In this document: positions 43,715-52,289 of the stretch, piece by piece
Layout of the letters: every line of letters begins with the position of its first letter
Numbering within the stretch: the first letter of the stretch is position 1
Assembly (NCBI GenBank): GCA_040004035.1
Contig: JAMPLN010000025.1
From: Microcoleus vaginatus_C
GTDB lineage: Bacteria > Cyanobacteriota > Cyanobacteriia > Cyanobacteriales > Microcoleaceae
Reading direction: 5' to 3' (one strand)
Length of the DNA: 64,000 nt
Program-made: the position numbers and the translations under genes
Notes under the pieces: generated by a model
What the model saw: only the letters and a program-made list of their open reading frames with translations
The model's database searches: none
Told to the model about the DNA's origin: nothing

Positions 43715-43837
43715 ATTTTAGCGGCTGCTACGGGTAGGCAGACGGCTACAAAGACAATGCGTAATTAACCAGATTTGATATTAGTTTCGCGTGGCCCGAA
43801 CTTGGTTGGTGTCTAGTCGGTATTGGCAAAAAACAAG

Positions 43838-44221
43838 ATGAACTTCTCAAAAAGATTCTGGGTAATTGCTTGCTTTGTGTACGTTTTAATTCTTCTCAGT
43901 ATCATGCTTTTAGCAGGTACGGGGAAATTAGTCAACTTTCCTCTCGCTCATCCGCCTTATGACAAACTAGGTCACTTTATTTTGTACGGAATAGCATCTT
44001 TTTTGTGCCATAGAGCAACTGGCAAAAAAAAGATGAATTTGTTTAATTATTCAATTCCTTTCGGGCCCGCAATTTTTACTATGTTCACTGCTGCGGAAGA
44101 AATGCTGCAAGCAATGTTACCAAATCGCAGTGCTAGTATTGAAGATTTTTTATATAGTTTTTGCGGGATTGCAGTTTTTTATTGGATTGGAGAAGTTTGG
44201 GATAGAAAAAAAGGGCATTGA
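43838..44221 (+). CDS. VanZ-like membrane protein
   Basis: 127 residues from ATG 43838 (MNFSKRFWVIACF); TTG 43823 is less likely. Three to four hydrophobic segments (VYVLILLSIMLLA, LGHFILYGIASFLC, FGPAIFTMFTAAEEML, FCGIAVFYWIGEVW) and the family motif DKLGHFILYG followed by E-E and S-x-E-D in RSASIEDFLY. VanZ-like proteins relate to envelope or phosphatidylserine functions in a few bacteria; role here unknown. The gene ends in a repeat block. Confidence 0.75.
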   Translation: MNFSKRFWVIACFVYVLILLSIMLLAGTGKLVNFPLAHPPYDKLGHFILYGIASFLCHRATGKKKMNLFNYSIPFGPAIFTMFTAAEEMLQAMLPNRSASIEDFLYSFCGIAVFYWIGEVWDRKKGH

Positions 44222-44572
44222 TGATAGAGAAGGAAGTTCGGCAACGGATTTTGTAACGGATGTAACGGATGTAACGGATGTAACGGATGTCAGGAAGAAG
44301 GAAGTTCGGCAACAGATTATGTAACGGATGTAACGGATGTCAGGAAGAAGGAAGTTTGTAGGGTGCAGAATGCGAACAGGTTGACGAGTGTCAGCAACTT
44401 TTTTTACTGATGACTCTGCCCGCACGGGTTAAGAGATATTGATACCACAAACGGGAGCAACTGTCAATACGCTGGCTGCTGCTGCCGCAGTGAAAATTGA
44501 ATTTTTTTTGAAATTGTTTAACATTAGCAATTTACCGGGATTTGCCCATCTCGACAATGTGTTTGAGAGCGT
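44222..44572. repeat. GTTCGGCAAC...TAACGGATG repeat block
   Basis: From 44230 to about 44360 there are two GAAGTTCGGCAAC units, each followed by tandem TGTAACGGA nonamers and TCAGGAAGAAG. The remainder to the next stop is AT-rich spacer with no gene. The same unit is read in frame inside cbiA. Confidence 0.85.
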
Positions 44573-46144
44573 TTAATCACTCTCTTCCAAAAAGGTTTGT
44601 ACTCGACCGTTTGGTCGCAAAACAACTCGAATTTTCGGGTTTTTCCCATTAGAAACGGCAGACACAAACGGCTCGCCGGCTAATGGCATATTAGCTTGCT
44701 CGATATAATCGGCTGCTGCTTTTCCCATCGGCACAATACTTTGAACTGACCCATTTTCATCGATCAGCACGCTGTATTCCAAAGTTTGTTCCATTCCTTC
44801 TGGAGGCTTCCAGCGTTCCTCAAAGTAAGTTCTAGCTTCTGAAACTTGAGGAATTGTATCAAATAAAGTGCGGTTTTTTTGGCTTGCCGCAGCCTGGTTG
44901 TTGTCCTCGGACTCGGCGGTTGGTTGAGCGTCCTCAAGGGGTGGGAGTTCGGTACTGGCGGGGGGGACAATCGGCTCGATGGGGCTGGGGAAGGGTTGCG
45001 GCGGGGGAACGGGAAATCGGGAAGCAGACAGGGATGGCGGCAGGGGGGGCGGTACGGCGGGAGCTAGTCTCGGCGGTAGGGGGGGCAGCACGTAGGGTAC
45101 TGGTGCGGGTGCTTGGGGGGCGGAAATGGATGGTTCTTCGGGGGCGGGAATTGTGATTGTTTGCCCTTGAGGGAATGCTGGGGCGCTCTGTGGGGCGCTG
45201 GCTGTGCTGCCGTTGGCGGGAAATAGCAGGGGTGGCTGCTGGATAGGGCTGGGTCTGTTGGTGGCTGGAGTTGGCGCGAGGGCGAGGGGGGGCAAGCTGG
45301 GGCTGGGGGAGGCAGCGGTGTTGATAGGCGGGGGCGGCAGCGGTGGTAAAGCGGGTGTGGCTGCGGGTGTTGGTGCTGGGGGTGTCGGTAGGGCGGGAAC
45401 TGGACTGGGGGAGACGCCTGCAGCTAACTGGGGGTTTCCTGGATCGGGGGCTGTGGCGGTTTGCGGGGAGGTGGCGGTTCGATCGAGCATTTTGATAGTT
45501 CCTGTCGTCAGGCCCGCGCCGGCGACCAGCAATGCTGCCACCTTGAGCCAAGGTGAGGACAGCGGCCGTCGGGGTTCGCGGTTGAGGTTGGGAAGCGCCA
45601 TCACTTCGGCGGCGCAGTCATCTAGTGCTGTCGCCAAGTCAAACAGTTGCAGGGTACTCAAGGGAACTACTGGCCCGGATTCTGCGACGCTCAAAGAGCC
45701 TAAAAACAAGTTGTGGGCGAGCAAGCCGCGGGGCTCTAAGCGGGGGGGAACCGGAAGGTAGGCAGTTGGGAGAGAGTAGGGGTTGGAGGTTGCTAGTTCG
45801 GAAGTGTTGACGGCTCGATCGAATTTAACGGCATTACGCGCGACTTCTGGCGAGTCTGAACCCGCAGCGGTACGATCCATTTGAGAGTTGAGGTTGTTTT
45901 CCCAATCGCGGGATGCGCCGAGCAAGTTTTGGACGTAGGTGCTAACAGCTTCGTGGAGGGTTTCGAGTTGAATTCGATCGCCCCTGAGGGTAACGTGTTC
46001 GGTATCTGGCAGCCTGGGGTCGTCGAGTCGCAGCTCAAAACTTAAAGATTTAAACACTGGTTGGCCCGCCCACCGAGATAGAGGCGAACTTTTGGCTGTA
46101 ATTTCCAGCGTGCAAGTGGGGGGCGTGTACCGTTTGAGAACCAT
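44573..46144 (-). CDS. DUF4335 protein, proline-rich, one membrane segment
   Basis: 523 residues. The N-terminal about 180 residues are the cyanobacterial DUF4335 domain (RYTPPTCTLEITAKSSPLS, FELRLDDPRLP, PLSTLQLFDLATALDDC). A hydrophobic segment at about 205-222 (WLKVAALLVAGAGLTTG) precedes a long Pro/Ala-rich region and a conserved C-terminal part (LEYSVLIDENGSVQSIVPM). DNA of the Pro-rich part is strongly GC-skewed. Followed 3' to 5' by DUF3038, a pair found together in cyanobacteria. Function unknown, probably envelope. Confidence 0.8.
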   Translation of the reverse strand: MVLKRYTPPTCTLEITAKSSPLSRWAGQPVFKSLSFELRLDDPRLPDTEHVTLRGDRIQLETLHEAVSTYVQNLLGASRDWENNLNSQMDRTAAGSDSPEVARNAVKFDRAVNTSELATSNPYSLPTAYLPVPPRLEPRGLLAHNLFLGSLSVAESGPVVPLSTLQLFDLATALDDCAAEVMALPNLNREPRRPLSSPWLKVAALLVAGAGLTTGTIKMLDRTATSPQTATAPDPGNPQLAAGVSPSPVPALPTPPAPTPAATPALPPLPPPPINTAASPSPSLPPLALAPTPATNRPSPIQQPPLLFPANGSTASAPQSAPAFPQGQTITIPAPEEPSISAPQAPAPVPYVLPPLPPRLAPAVPPPLPPSLSASRFPVPPPQPFPSPIEPIVPPASTELPPLEDAQPTAESEDNNQAAASQKNRTLFDTIPQVSEARTYFEERWKPPEGMEQTLEYSVLIDENGSVQSIVPMGKAAADYIEQANMPLAGEPFVSAVSNGKNPKIRVVLRPNGRVQTFLEESD

Positions 46145-46149
46145 AGCAG

Positions 46150-46320
46150 AAAGTCTGTTGGCTGTTGACTGTTGACTGTTGACTGTTGACTGTTGACTGT
46201 TGGCTGTTGGCTGTTAACTGTTGGCTGTTGACTGTTGACTGTTGACTGTTGACTAATGACTAATGACTAATGACTAATGACTAATGACTAATGACTGCTA
46301 ACTAATGACTACTGACTGTT
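46150..46320. repeat. TGTTGAC and TAATGAC heptamer tandem repeats
   Basis: About 15 copies of TGTTGAC/TGTTGGC are followed by about 9 copies of TAATGAC, together filling the spacer between the DUF4335 and DUF3038 genes. Confidence 0.9.
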
Positions 46321-46322
46321 GT

Positions 46323-46928
46323 TTAATTCTTAGCGCGGTCTAGAAGAGCCAGCCAGAGGCGGCGGTGGCCGCCGGGACTGCTGTAAAACAGCAAATCGAT
46401 CAGGAGTTTGAGGGCTAAATCAGTCAACTCTCGGGCCGATAAATTTTCTCCATCTTCCATGCGCGAGCCATAAGTGTTGCTGAACCTGTCAATATAATCT
46501 CCCAGCAAAGCGATGGTGTGAGGTTCGCGGTTTTGCTCTGCCATTTGTTCGAGCAAAGCAACAGCGCGGCGGATTAAAGCTTGGTGCTGTTTTGCCAAAT
46601 GACAGCTTATCAAAACGAGCGATCGAGCTTCCTCCACATCGAGTTTTTTGCGCCCTCCGTGACCTTTCCGCAGCGGGTTAGATTGGCGTAGCCGCCACAA
46701 AGCTACCCGATCGGCTACCATTGGCTCTAAATTCAGTTCGGCTGCTACCTTGAGCATCGCCTCTGAGCCAATTTCTGCCAGTGCTTCTAGGGCTAACAAC
46801 ACTAAATCCAGTTGGGCTTTAATGTTGTCCAACTGGGTAGGTTCTGGTGCTTTTTGAGTCAATTCTTCCCAGTTGGGAGATTGGCCCGTTTCGTTTGTGG
46901 GAGCGGAGGACTTTACGGTCGAGCGCAT
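46323..46928 (-). CDS. DUF3038 protein
   Basis: 201 residues, mostly helical. Segments LDLVLLALEALAEIGSEAML, RVALWRLRQSNPLRKG and DLALKLLIDLLFYSSPGGHR agree with my memory of cyanobacterial DUF3038. No membrane segment or signal peptide. It lies upstream of the DUF4335 gene on the same strand, only a heptamer repeat between them, suggesting joint function. Function unknown. Confidence 0.8.
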   Translation of the reverse strand: MRSTVKSSAPTNETGQSPNWEELTQKAPEPTQLDNIKAQLDLVLLALEALAEIGSEAMLKVAAELNLEPMVADRVALWRLRQSNPLRKGHGGRKKLDVEEARSLVLISCHLAKQHQALIRRAVALLEQMAEQNREPHTIALLGDYIDRFSNTYGSRMEDGENLSARELTDLALKLLIDLLFYSSPGGHRRLWLALLDRAKN

Positions 46929-47242
46929 GGCTTCAGCACGGGAAATTAAGACTGGTTGAGGCAGGATATCAAACAGTATGCACTGATTAAAGCTTTTGGG
47001 CCTGTGGGCAACAGCACATCTGTTAAGTTGTCTCCATAGCTCGTTGCTTTGATTCCGGCAATCCTAACTGCTGGACGGAGTTGCGGGTTAAAAGTTGCGG
47101 TTTCAAGTTCGATCGATCGCAATCCGCAAAACCCAGATATTTTTACCCCTAACCATCCTACGCCGCAGAGTGACCGAAATCAAATCAGTGCTTTGAAACT
47201 ATCGGGCCTTATATCAATCCAAAGATCCTAGCGCTCTCGAAT

Positions 47243-47287
47243 GCTACTTATAGTCTGTCGCTACTTATAGTCTGTCAGATTATAGTT
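47243..47287 (+). promoter_or_regulatory. C-boxes of the restriction-modification controller
   Basis: GCTACTTATAGTCTGTC occurs twice in direct repeat (47243-47259 and 47260-47276), then AGATTATAGTT. This matches the known binding element of R-M controller proteins (GACTTATAGTC-type with a TATAGTC half site). It ends about 25 nt before the controller start, where it can act as both activator and repressor site. Confidence 0.75.
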
Positions 47288-47312
47288 GTCATTGCTTCAT
47301 CTGGCGCGCTCT

Positions 47313-47525
47313 ATGGATATTACGGAGCAATTTGGTAAAAAAGTTAGACATTTCCGAAAGCTCAGAAATCTTTCCCAAGATCAGCTTGCAGAACTATCTG
47401 AATTACATCGCACCTATATTGGTTCAGTTGAACGAGGTGAAAGGAATATAACGCTGCTTAATGCCAGCAAAATAGCCAAGGCATTATCCGTTAGTCTAGC
47501 TGAGCTGGTAACTGCTGATGACTGA
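47313..47525 (+). CDS. R-M controller protein (C protein, XRE-type HTH)
   Basis: 70 residues from ATG 47313 (MDITEQFGKKVRHFRK); a TTG 9 codons upstream lies in the operator and is unlikely. A single helix-turn-helix domain: NLSQDQLAELSELHRTYIGS followed by VERGERNITLLNASKIAKAL, the typical pattern of C proteins. Overlaps the next gene by 8 bp, so the nuclease is translated after it. C proteins delay nuclease expression until methylation is established. Confidence 0.85.
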   Translation: MDITEQFGKKVRHFRKLRNLSQDQLAELSELHRTYIGSVERGERNITLLNASKIAKALSVSLAELVTADD

Positions 47526-48066
47526 AAGAAGACTAGAGCAAATTTTAGCAAGATACCAAAACTCATTTACCGAAAAAATTTATGCAGAAGAGAATGAAGA
47601 ACACGATATTTTAATGGATGTGTTTGGTATTTCTCCAATAATAAAAAAAGAAAATAGGCAATATTGGGGACGTGAGTTAGGTATGTGTTGGCAATTGTTA
47701 GTTACTGAAACGTGTAAAACATATTGCAGTAGCTTTCAGCCAGCATTTAAAGTTGGAAGCGATGAGCCGTGCGATCTGATTGTTGATGGGTACGCAATAG
47801 ATACAAAATATCGTATTGGCTCAGGAGATTCGGGAACCCTGAAAAAGTTCAAATCTTATGGCCCACTACTTCGTACTTATAATTACGAACCCGTTTTTTT
47901 AATCCTTAGACAAGATAATTTGCCCGCAGCTATTACAGCGTGCCAAGTAGGGACTTGGAAAGTTTACACTGGGGAGGATTCGTTTGAGTTCATAAAAACA
48001 ATAAGCGGGTTTAATTTAAAGTCATTTCTTATTGAAAAAGTGGGAGAATTCCCTGTATACCGCTGA
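47518..48066 (+). CDS. Type II restriction endonuclease
   Basis: 182 residues. Placement between a C protein and a methyltransferase, and a PD-(D/E)xK-like core, support the call: DEPCDLIVDGYAIDTKYRIG with Asp, Asp and DTK as candidate metal ligands, the usual Glu being Asp. RQYWGRELGMCWQLLVTE is a conserved-looking helix. The sequence recalls ApaLI-like enzymes, but I am not sure of the specificity. Stop codon overlaps the methyltransferase 3' end by 38 bp (convergent). Confidence 0.8.
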   Translation: MTERRLEQILARYQNSFTEKIYAEENEEHDILMDVFGISPIIKKENRQYWGRELGMCWQLLVTETCKTYCSSFQPAFKVGSDEPCDLIVDGYAIDTKYRIGSGDSGTLKKFKSYGPLLRTYNYEPVFLILRQDNLPAAITACQVGTWKVYTGEDSFEFIKTISGFNLKSFLIEKVGEFPVYR

Positions 48067-48970
48067 AACTATCAAGGCGCTTGTTGATAATCTCTATGTA
48101 GTCAGGTACTATTTCAATGCCAACATACCTAATGCCAAATTCTTTCGCCGCCAGCAATGTGGTTCCAGATCCTGCGAAAGGATCGATTAGAATAGAATTT
48201 TCCAAGCGCGGTACAAATATTTCGACCAGCTTTCTCATTAGAGCGATTGGTTTAACTGTGCAATGGACGTTAAACTCCTCGGTTTTCTCACGCTGTATAC
48301 CTTCTAAAATATTTGACTGAAAACCACCGAACTGATCTTTAGTATAAAATAGACCTGTACCATACTCCTGTAGAGTTTCCAAGTAATTATTGACCAGTGG
48401 TTTTTGAAGTACGCAGATTGCTTCCCATTCGTTCCTCAGACAACTGTGCCAACCATCCCATTTTTCAGAATTTTCATATCCTTTCTTCTCTAACTGTTGT
48501 TTGATATTGACACCTTTAGGGATACCACTCGATCTTTTATAAACAAGAATATCTCTCGCATAGAAACCAGCACTTTCAAGTGCTACTTGTACGTGAGCAA
48601 CAGTCCGTGTGCTGTTGAAAACTAAAACTGTCGCACCCGGTTTGCAGATCCGAAAAAGCTGCTCACCCCACTCAAAGCACCACTTTTCATAATCCAGAGT
48701 GTTGTTACGATTCCTTTGATACCATTTTTCGTTTCTGACTCCACCTGCTAAACCACTGCCATAGGGAATGTTTTTAACAAGGGTTTTATTTCCCTTGTCA
48801 TTGACTCTTTCAATCCGCCTTTGAATTTCTGAGTCATCCCATTTATGACCAATAAATTCATAATTATAAGGTGGGTCAGTGATACAGGCAGAAATATAAT
48901 TTTCTGGCAATGTCTTCATCACTTCACGACAGTCGCCCACCAAAACTTCATTTGAGGGAGTTTTTTTCAT
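48029..48970 (-). CDS. DNA methyltransferase (beta class, N4-cytosine or N6-adenine)
   Basis: 313 residues. Motif IV DPPYNYEF is near residue 33 and motif I DPFAGSGTTLLAAKEFG near the C-terminus (about 265), with a long target-recognition region in between, the beta-class order. HCTVKPIALMRKLVE is motif X. DPPY fits N6-adenine or N4-cytosine methylation. Convergent with the nuclease gene and on its own promoter, the usual layout of controller-regulated systems. Confidence 0.9.
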   Translation of the reverse strand: MKKTPSNEVLVGDCREVMKTLPENYISACITDPPYNYEFIGHKWDDSEIQRRIERVNDKGNKTLVKNIPYGSGLAGGVRNEKWYQRNRNNTLDYEKWCFEWGEQLFRICKPGATVLVFNSTRTVAHVQVALESAGFYARDILVYKRSSGIPKGVNIKQQLEKKGYENSEKWDGWHSCLRNEWEAICVLQKPLVNNYLETLQEYGTGLFYTKDQFGGFQSNILEGIQREKTEEFNVHCTVKPIALMRKLVEIFVPRLENSILIDPFAGSGTTLLAAKEFGIRYVGIEIVPDYIEIINKRLDSFSGIQGILPLFQ

Positions 48971-49129
48971 TAGTCAGGCAGTTACTAAAGTGGGAAATTA
49001 ACTTTTAATTATGCCACATTTGCAGTATAGTATCCATTCCGGTTGCATCAGTATGATATGTTCGTTGCGACTTGTTTTGCTGCAGACAACTATATAATTA
49101 CGAGTCAACCGGAAATGCGTAAATTTTGA

Positions 49130-51850
49130 TTATTTCAAATAAACCACGGTAACACCTGCACCTCCTTCTTTTTGACTGGCGAGCTCAAAGCGGGAAACCT
49201 GCGGGTGAGAAGCAAGGAACTCGTGAACCCCGCGCCGCAACTGTCCCGTACCTTTGCCGTGAATTATCCACAAAACTCCGTATTCCACGGCTTTGGAAAG
49301 AGCTCTGTCTATTTCGATTTCTGCGTCTGAGACTCTCGCACCCCGTAAGTCGATCGAATTATTAGCAGTGCGAATGGCAATTTCGGGATTGGGTTTTGCA
49401 GGTTCCGACGCTGCTTGCTTAGCTTTAGCCGTAGCGAGTGCTTGTGCTTGGGCGGCAGCCTTGGCTAATTGAGCTTTAGTTTCCGGTTTTTGACCGTCGA
49501 GGGATTCAATTTCTCCTAGTTTGACAGTCATTTTCATAATCCCAAACCGGACGCTCAACTCTTCGTTAGCGTCGGGGCCGCTGAGGACTTCGGCGGTTTG
49601 GCCCAAGCTGGGAATGCGGATGCGATCGCCCACTTTCGGCATAAAACTCGGTTTGGGTTTAGCCGGTTGTTGCCGAGAGGGCAGGTGTTTTTCAGAAATT
49701 TGATTTAAAGTATCTGTCGCTTGTTGGGCATTTTGAGCCGTCTGGTTGCCCGACTGCAAGCGACGAATGATTTGAGCAATTTCTGATTTTGCCGACCCTA
49801 TCGCCTCATTTACTGCCACTTCCTGAGCTATTTTTAGTTCTCGCTCCCGCTCTTGCAAAGCGGCTGCTTTTTGAGAAACTTCTCTGTGCAGTTTTTCGGT
49901 TTGGTGTAGCAGTTGAGTTGCTTCTCTGGCCTTGGTTTCCTGTTTCCGGCGCTGTGCTTCGAGTCCAGCAATTACTTGATTAACATCTTGAGAGGCACCC
50001 CCGACATAGGTTTGAGCTTCTTCGACTATGGATGCCAGTAAACCGAGTCTTTTGGCAATGGTGAGGGCGTTGGAACGTCCGGGAATTCCCCACAGCAAGC
50101 GATAGGTTGGCTGCATGGAATTGTCGTCAAATTCTACTGAGGCATTTTCAAAGCGGGAGTCTTGATATTTGAGGGCTTTGAGTTCGCCAAAGTGGGTAGT
50201 TGCAACTGTTAATAGGGAATGTTGGGCGAGGTATTTCAACAGGGCGATCGCCAATGCACTGCCTTCTGAGGGGTCTGTACCCGCTCCTACTTCGTCTAAC
50301 AAAACTAAAGATTTGGGAATTGGTAATTGGGAATTAGTATTTGGGATTTGGGGTTGGGGAATTTGTAATTTAGGTTTGAGAATGGGGAGAGCAGAAACAG
50401 TGTTCTGTGTATCTGTAACTTCTTGGTCTTGCTGTTGGGAATTAGTAATTGTCAGGTTTAAATTTTCTTCCCCTTCAGCCTGCGATTTATTGTCTAAAAC
50501 TTCTAAAATGCGGCTGATGCGGCGGATATGGCCGGAGAAAGTAGACAAACTTTGCTGCAAAGATTGTTCGTCACCAATATCGGCCAAAATATTGTCAAAC
50601 CAAGGCAATTCTACGGGTTCGCGGGCGGCAACAAACATTCCTGCTTTCGCCATTAAAGCTGCCAAGCCCAAGGTTTTGAGGGTGACAGTTTTGCCGCCCG
50701 TGTTGGGGCCAGTGATGGCGACGACGCGGATGTGCGGCCCGATCGTTAAATCGACCGGCACGACTGGAAAGCCGTGCTCGTGCTGTTGCTGCCAAACTAA
50801 TAAAGGATGGCGCAACTGGCGCAGGGTAATTTGCGATCGCAGGTTGCGAATTAATAATTGACTGTGTTCTGAGTTTTCCTCATCTTCTTGTTCCTCTTCT
50901 TCTCTTTCGGGATTTTTTGGTGCTAATTCTGGCTCTCCCAATTCGATAAATTTCGGCGGATTTGCTTGCAACCAAAAACTATAACGCGCTTTAGCGGCCG
51001 CTAAATCTAAAGTTGTAACTACCACCACCAATCTGTCTAAATCGGGTTTTACTGCTGCGACTTGCTCCGTGAGGGCGCGGCGGACTGCTTCTTCTTCGGC
51101 TTGTTCTTGCCTGAGCAACTGCCGCATTTGGTTGTTAAGATTGACTGTGCTGTGGGGTTCTACGTACAGTGTCGCGCCGCTGGCCGAAGAGTCGTGAACG
51201 ATGCCCGGTATGGCATCTTTTTGGGGAGCTTTGACGGGAATGACAAAGCGTCCGCTTCTTTGGGTAATTAGCTGTTCTTGTACGGCGTTGGATTGGCGCT
51301 GCAAAATCCCCTGCAATATTTGATAAATGCGATCGCGCAACTGTCGCATTTGAACTCTAATTCCTGCTAATTTAGGAGTGGCTCTGTCTGCTACTTGAGC
51401 GCGATCGTCTATACAGCGGTGGATTTCTTGCTCTAGTTCGGGATAAGTCCGCAATTGGGCTGCCAGTTCTTTGAGCGTCGGCACATCTGCCTGAGAGTCA
51501 ATTATCCGGCGCAATTGCCTTGCTCCGGCGAGAGTAGTAGCAATTGCCAGCAATTCTTCGCCGCTGAGCAAACCTTGCAGTTCGGCTCGCTGCAGGGAAG
51601 TGCCGATGTCTTGGATTCCTTCAAAACTCAAAGCACCGCCAGCGCGGCTCTCTAACTGATAAGTTTCCTGAGTTTGGGCTAGGAGTTCGGCTGTTTGAGC
51701 TTGAGTTGCCGGGATTTCGAGGTCTAGGGCGGCGGCGACGCCAAGTTTGGTGGCCGCGAAGGTAGCCAAGTGCTGACACAGGCGCGGCCATTCTAATAGT
51801 TCTAGTGTTTCGGCTTGAATCAAAGTTGAGGTGGTGTTGGTAATTGGCAT
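49130..51850 (-). CDS. mutS2: MutS2 endonuclease
   Basis: 906 residues, longer than the usual about 780. Helical core, then ATPase: Walker A AITGPNTGGKTVTLK (about residue 385), Walker B VLLDEVGAGTDPSEGSALA, and a C-terminal Smr domain (IDLRGARVSDAEIEIDRAL, IIHGKGTGQLRRGVHEFL). MutS2 acts in recombination control and ribosome rescue, not mismatch repair. The excess length comes mainly from about 55 residues between ILEVLD and the Walker B motif (NLTITNSQQQD to PNTNSQLPIPK), encoded by a CCAATTACCAATTCCC-type repeat (about 50300-50490). Confidence 0.94.
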   Translation of the reverse strand: MPITNTTSTLIQAETLELLEWPRLCQHLATFAATKLGVAAALDLEIPATQAQTAELLAQTQETYQLESRAGGALSFEGIQDIGTSLQRAELQGLLSGEELLAIATTLAGARQLRRIIDSQADVPTLKELAAQLRTYPELEQEIHRCIDDRAQVADRATPKLAGIRVQMRQLRDRIYQILQGILQRQSNAVQEQLITQRSGRFVIPVKAPQKDAIPGIVHDSSASGATLYVEPHSTVNLNNQMRQLLRQEQAEEEAVRRALTEQVAAVKPDLDRLVVVVTTLDLAAAKARYSFWLQANPPKFIELGEPELAPKNPEREEEEQEDEENSEHSQLLIRNLRSQITLRQLRHPLLVWQQQHEHGFPVVPVDLTIGPHIRVVAITGPNTGGKTVTLKTLGLAALMAKAGMFVAAREPVELPWFDNILADIGDEQSLQQSLSTFSGHIRRISRILEVLDNKSQAEGEENLNLTITNSQQQDQEVTDTQNTVSALPILKPKLQIPQPQIPNTNSQLPIPKSLVLLDEVGAGTDPSEGSALAIALLKYLAQHSLLTVATTHFGELKALKYQDSRFENASVEFDDNSMQPTYRLLWGIPGRSNALTIAKRLGLLASIVEEAQTYVGGASQDVNQVIAGLEAQRRKQETKAREATQLLHQTEKLHREVSQKAAALQERERELKIAQEVAVNEAIGSAKSEIAQIIRRLQSGNQTAQNAQQATDTLNQISEKHLPSRQQPAKPKPSFMPKVGDRIRIPSLGQTAEVLSGPDANEELSVRFGIMKMTVKLGEIESLDGQKPETKAQLAKAAAQAQALATAKAKQAASEPAKPNPEIAIRTANNSIDLRGARVSDAEIEIDRALSKAVEYGVLWIIHGKGTGQLRRGVHEFLASHPQVSRFELASQKEGGAGVTVVYLK

Positions 51851-52289
51851 TCTCAGGCGCTGACCGAGAAGGTGAATTTAACGATACTATTAATTGATTT
51901 TAAAGTTTTTTATTGTTTCCTGGCGCAATTTGAGAAACTATCTGCGATCGCCCTCAGCAGTCTTTCGGTCGAAAGCTCTGATGTAACATTAATTACGAAG
52001 GAGAAAATTTGCATTTTTGCATTGCCCGTCTAAAATTATACCTTCTAGTGATACCAGTCTCCAAAAAATATGCAACTCTAGGCAAGCTCCCGACTATTAT
52101 TATACAGTAAGTCATTCCCAATTTTTTACTCTAAAATATAAAATCTAAAATGGTATGGGCTATTTGGGGTTTTGAGGGAGCGGGCATCGGTTGTTTTTTG
52201 ATGTAATTGAACTATTTTGGAATTTTAAATCTGTCAGCGCAATTCTGGCGGTTGTATCCTAAAAAGTAATTTGTGGAGATTATAGAAGT
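51851..52289. other. Intergenic spacer, no gene seen
   Basis: AT-rich spacer between the divergent mutS2 and hybrid-kinase genes. It holds a short TAAAATA/TAAAATC run (about 52133-52150) and presumably both promoters, none of which I can fix. Confidence 0.5.

Noticed and set aside
44934..45761. Open frames opposite and beside the proline-rich part of the DUF4335 gene
   Set aside because: Low-complexity Gly/Arg or Pro/Thr translations of GC-skewed DNA; no motif.
46150..46320. CRISPR array
   Set aside because: Units are contiguous heptamers without spacers, the cyanobacterial short tandem repeat type.
47049..47231. Small gene upstream of the controller protein
   Set aside because: No ribosome-binding site or family; repetitive polar translation; overlaps the probable promoter region.
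50169..50861. Open frame opposite mutS2
   Set aside because: It covers the repeat-rich insert and the conserved ATPase on the other strand; composition is not protein-like.
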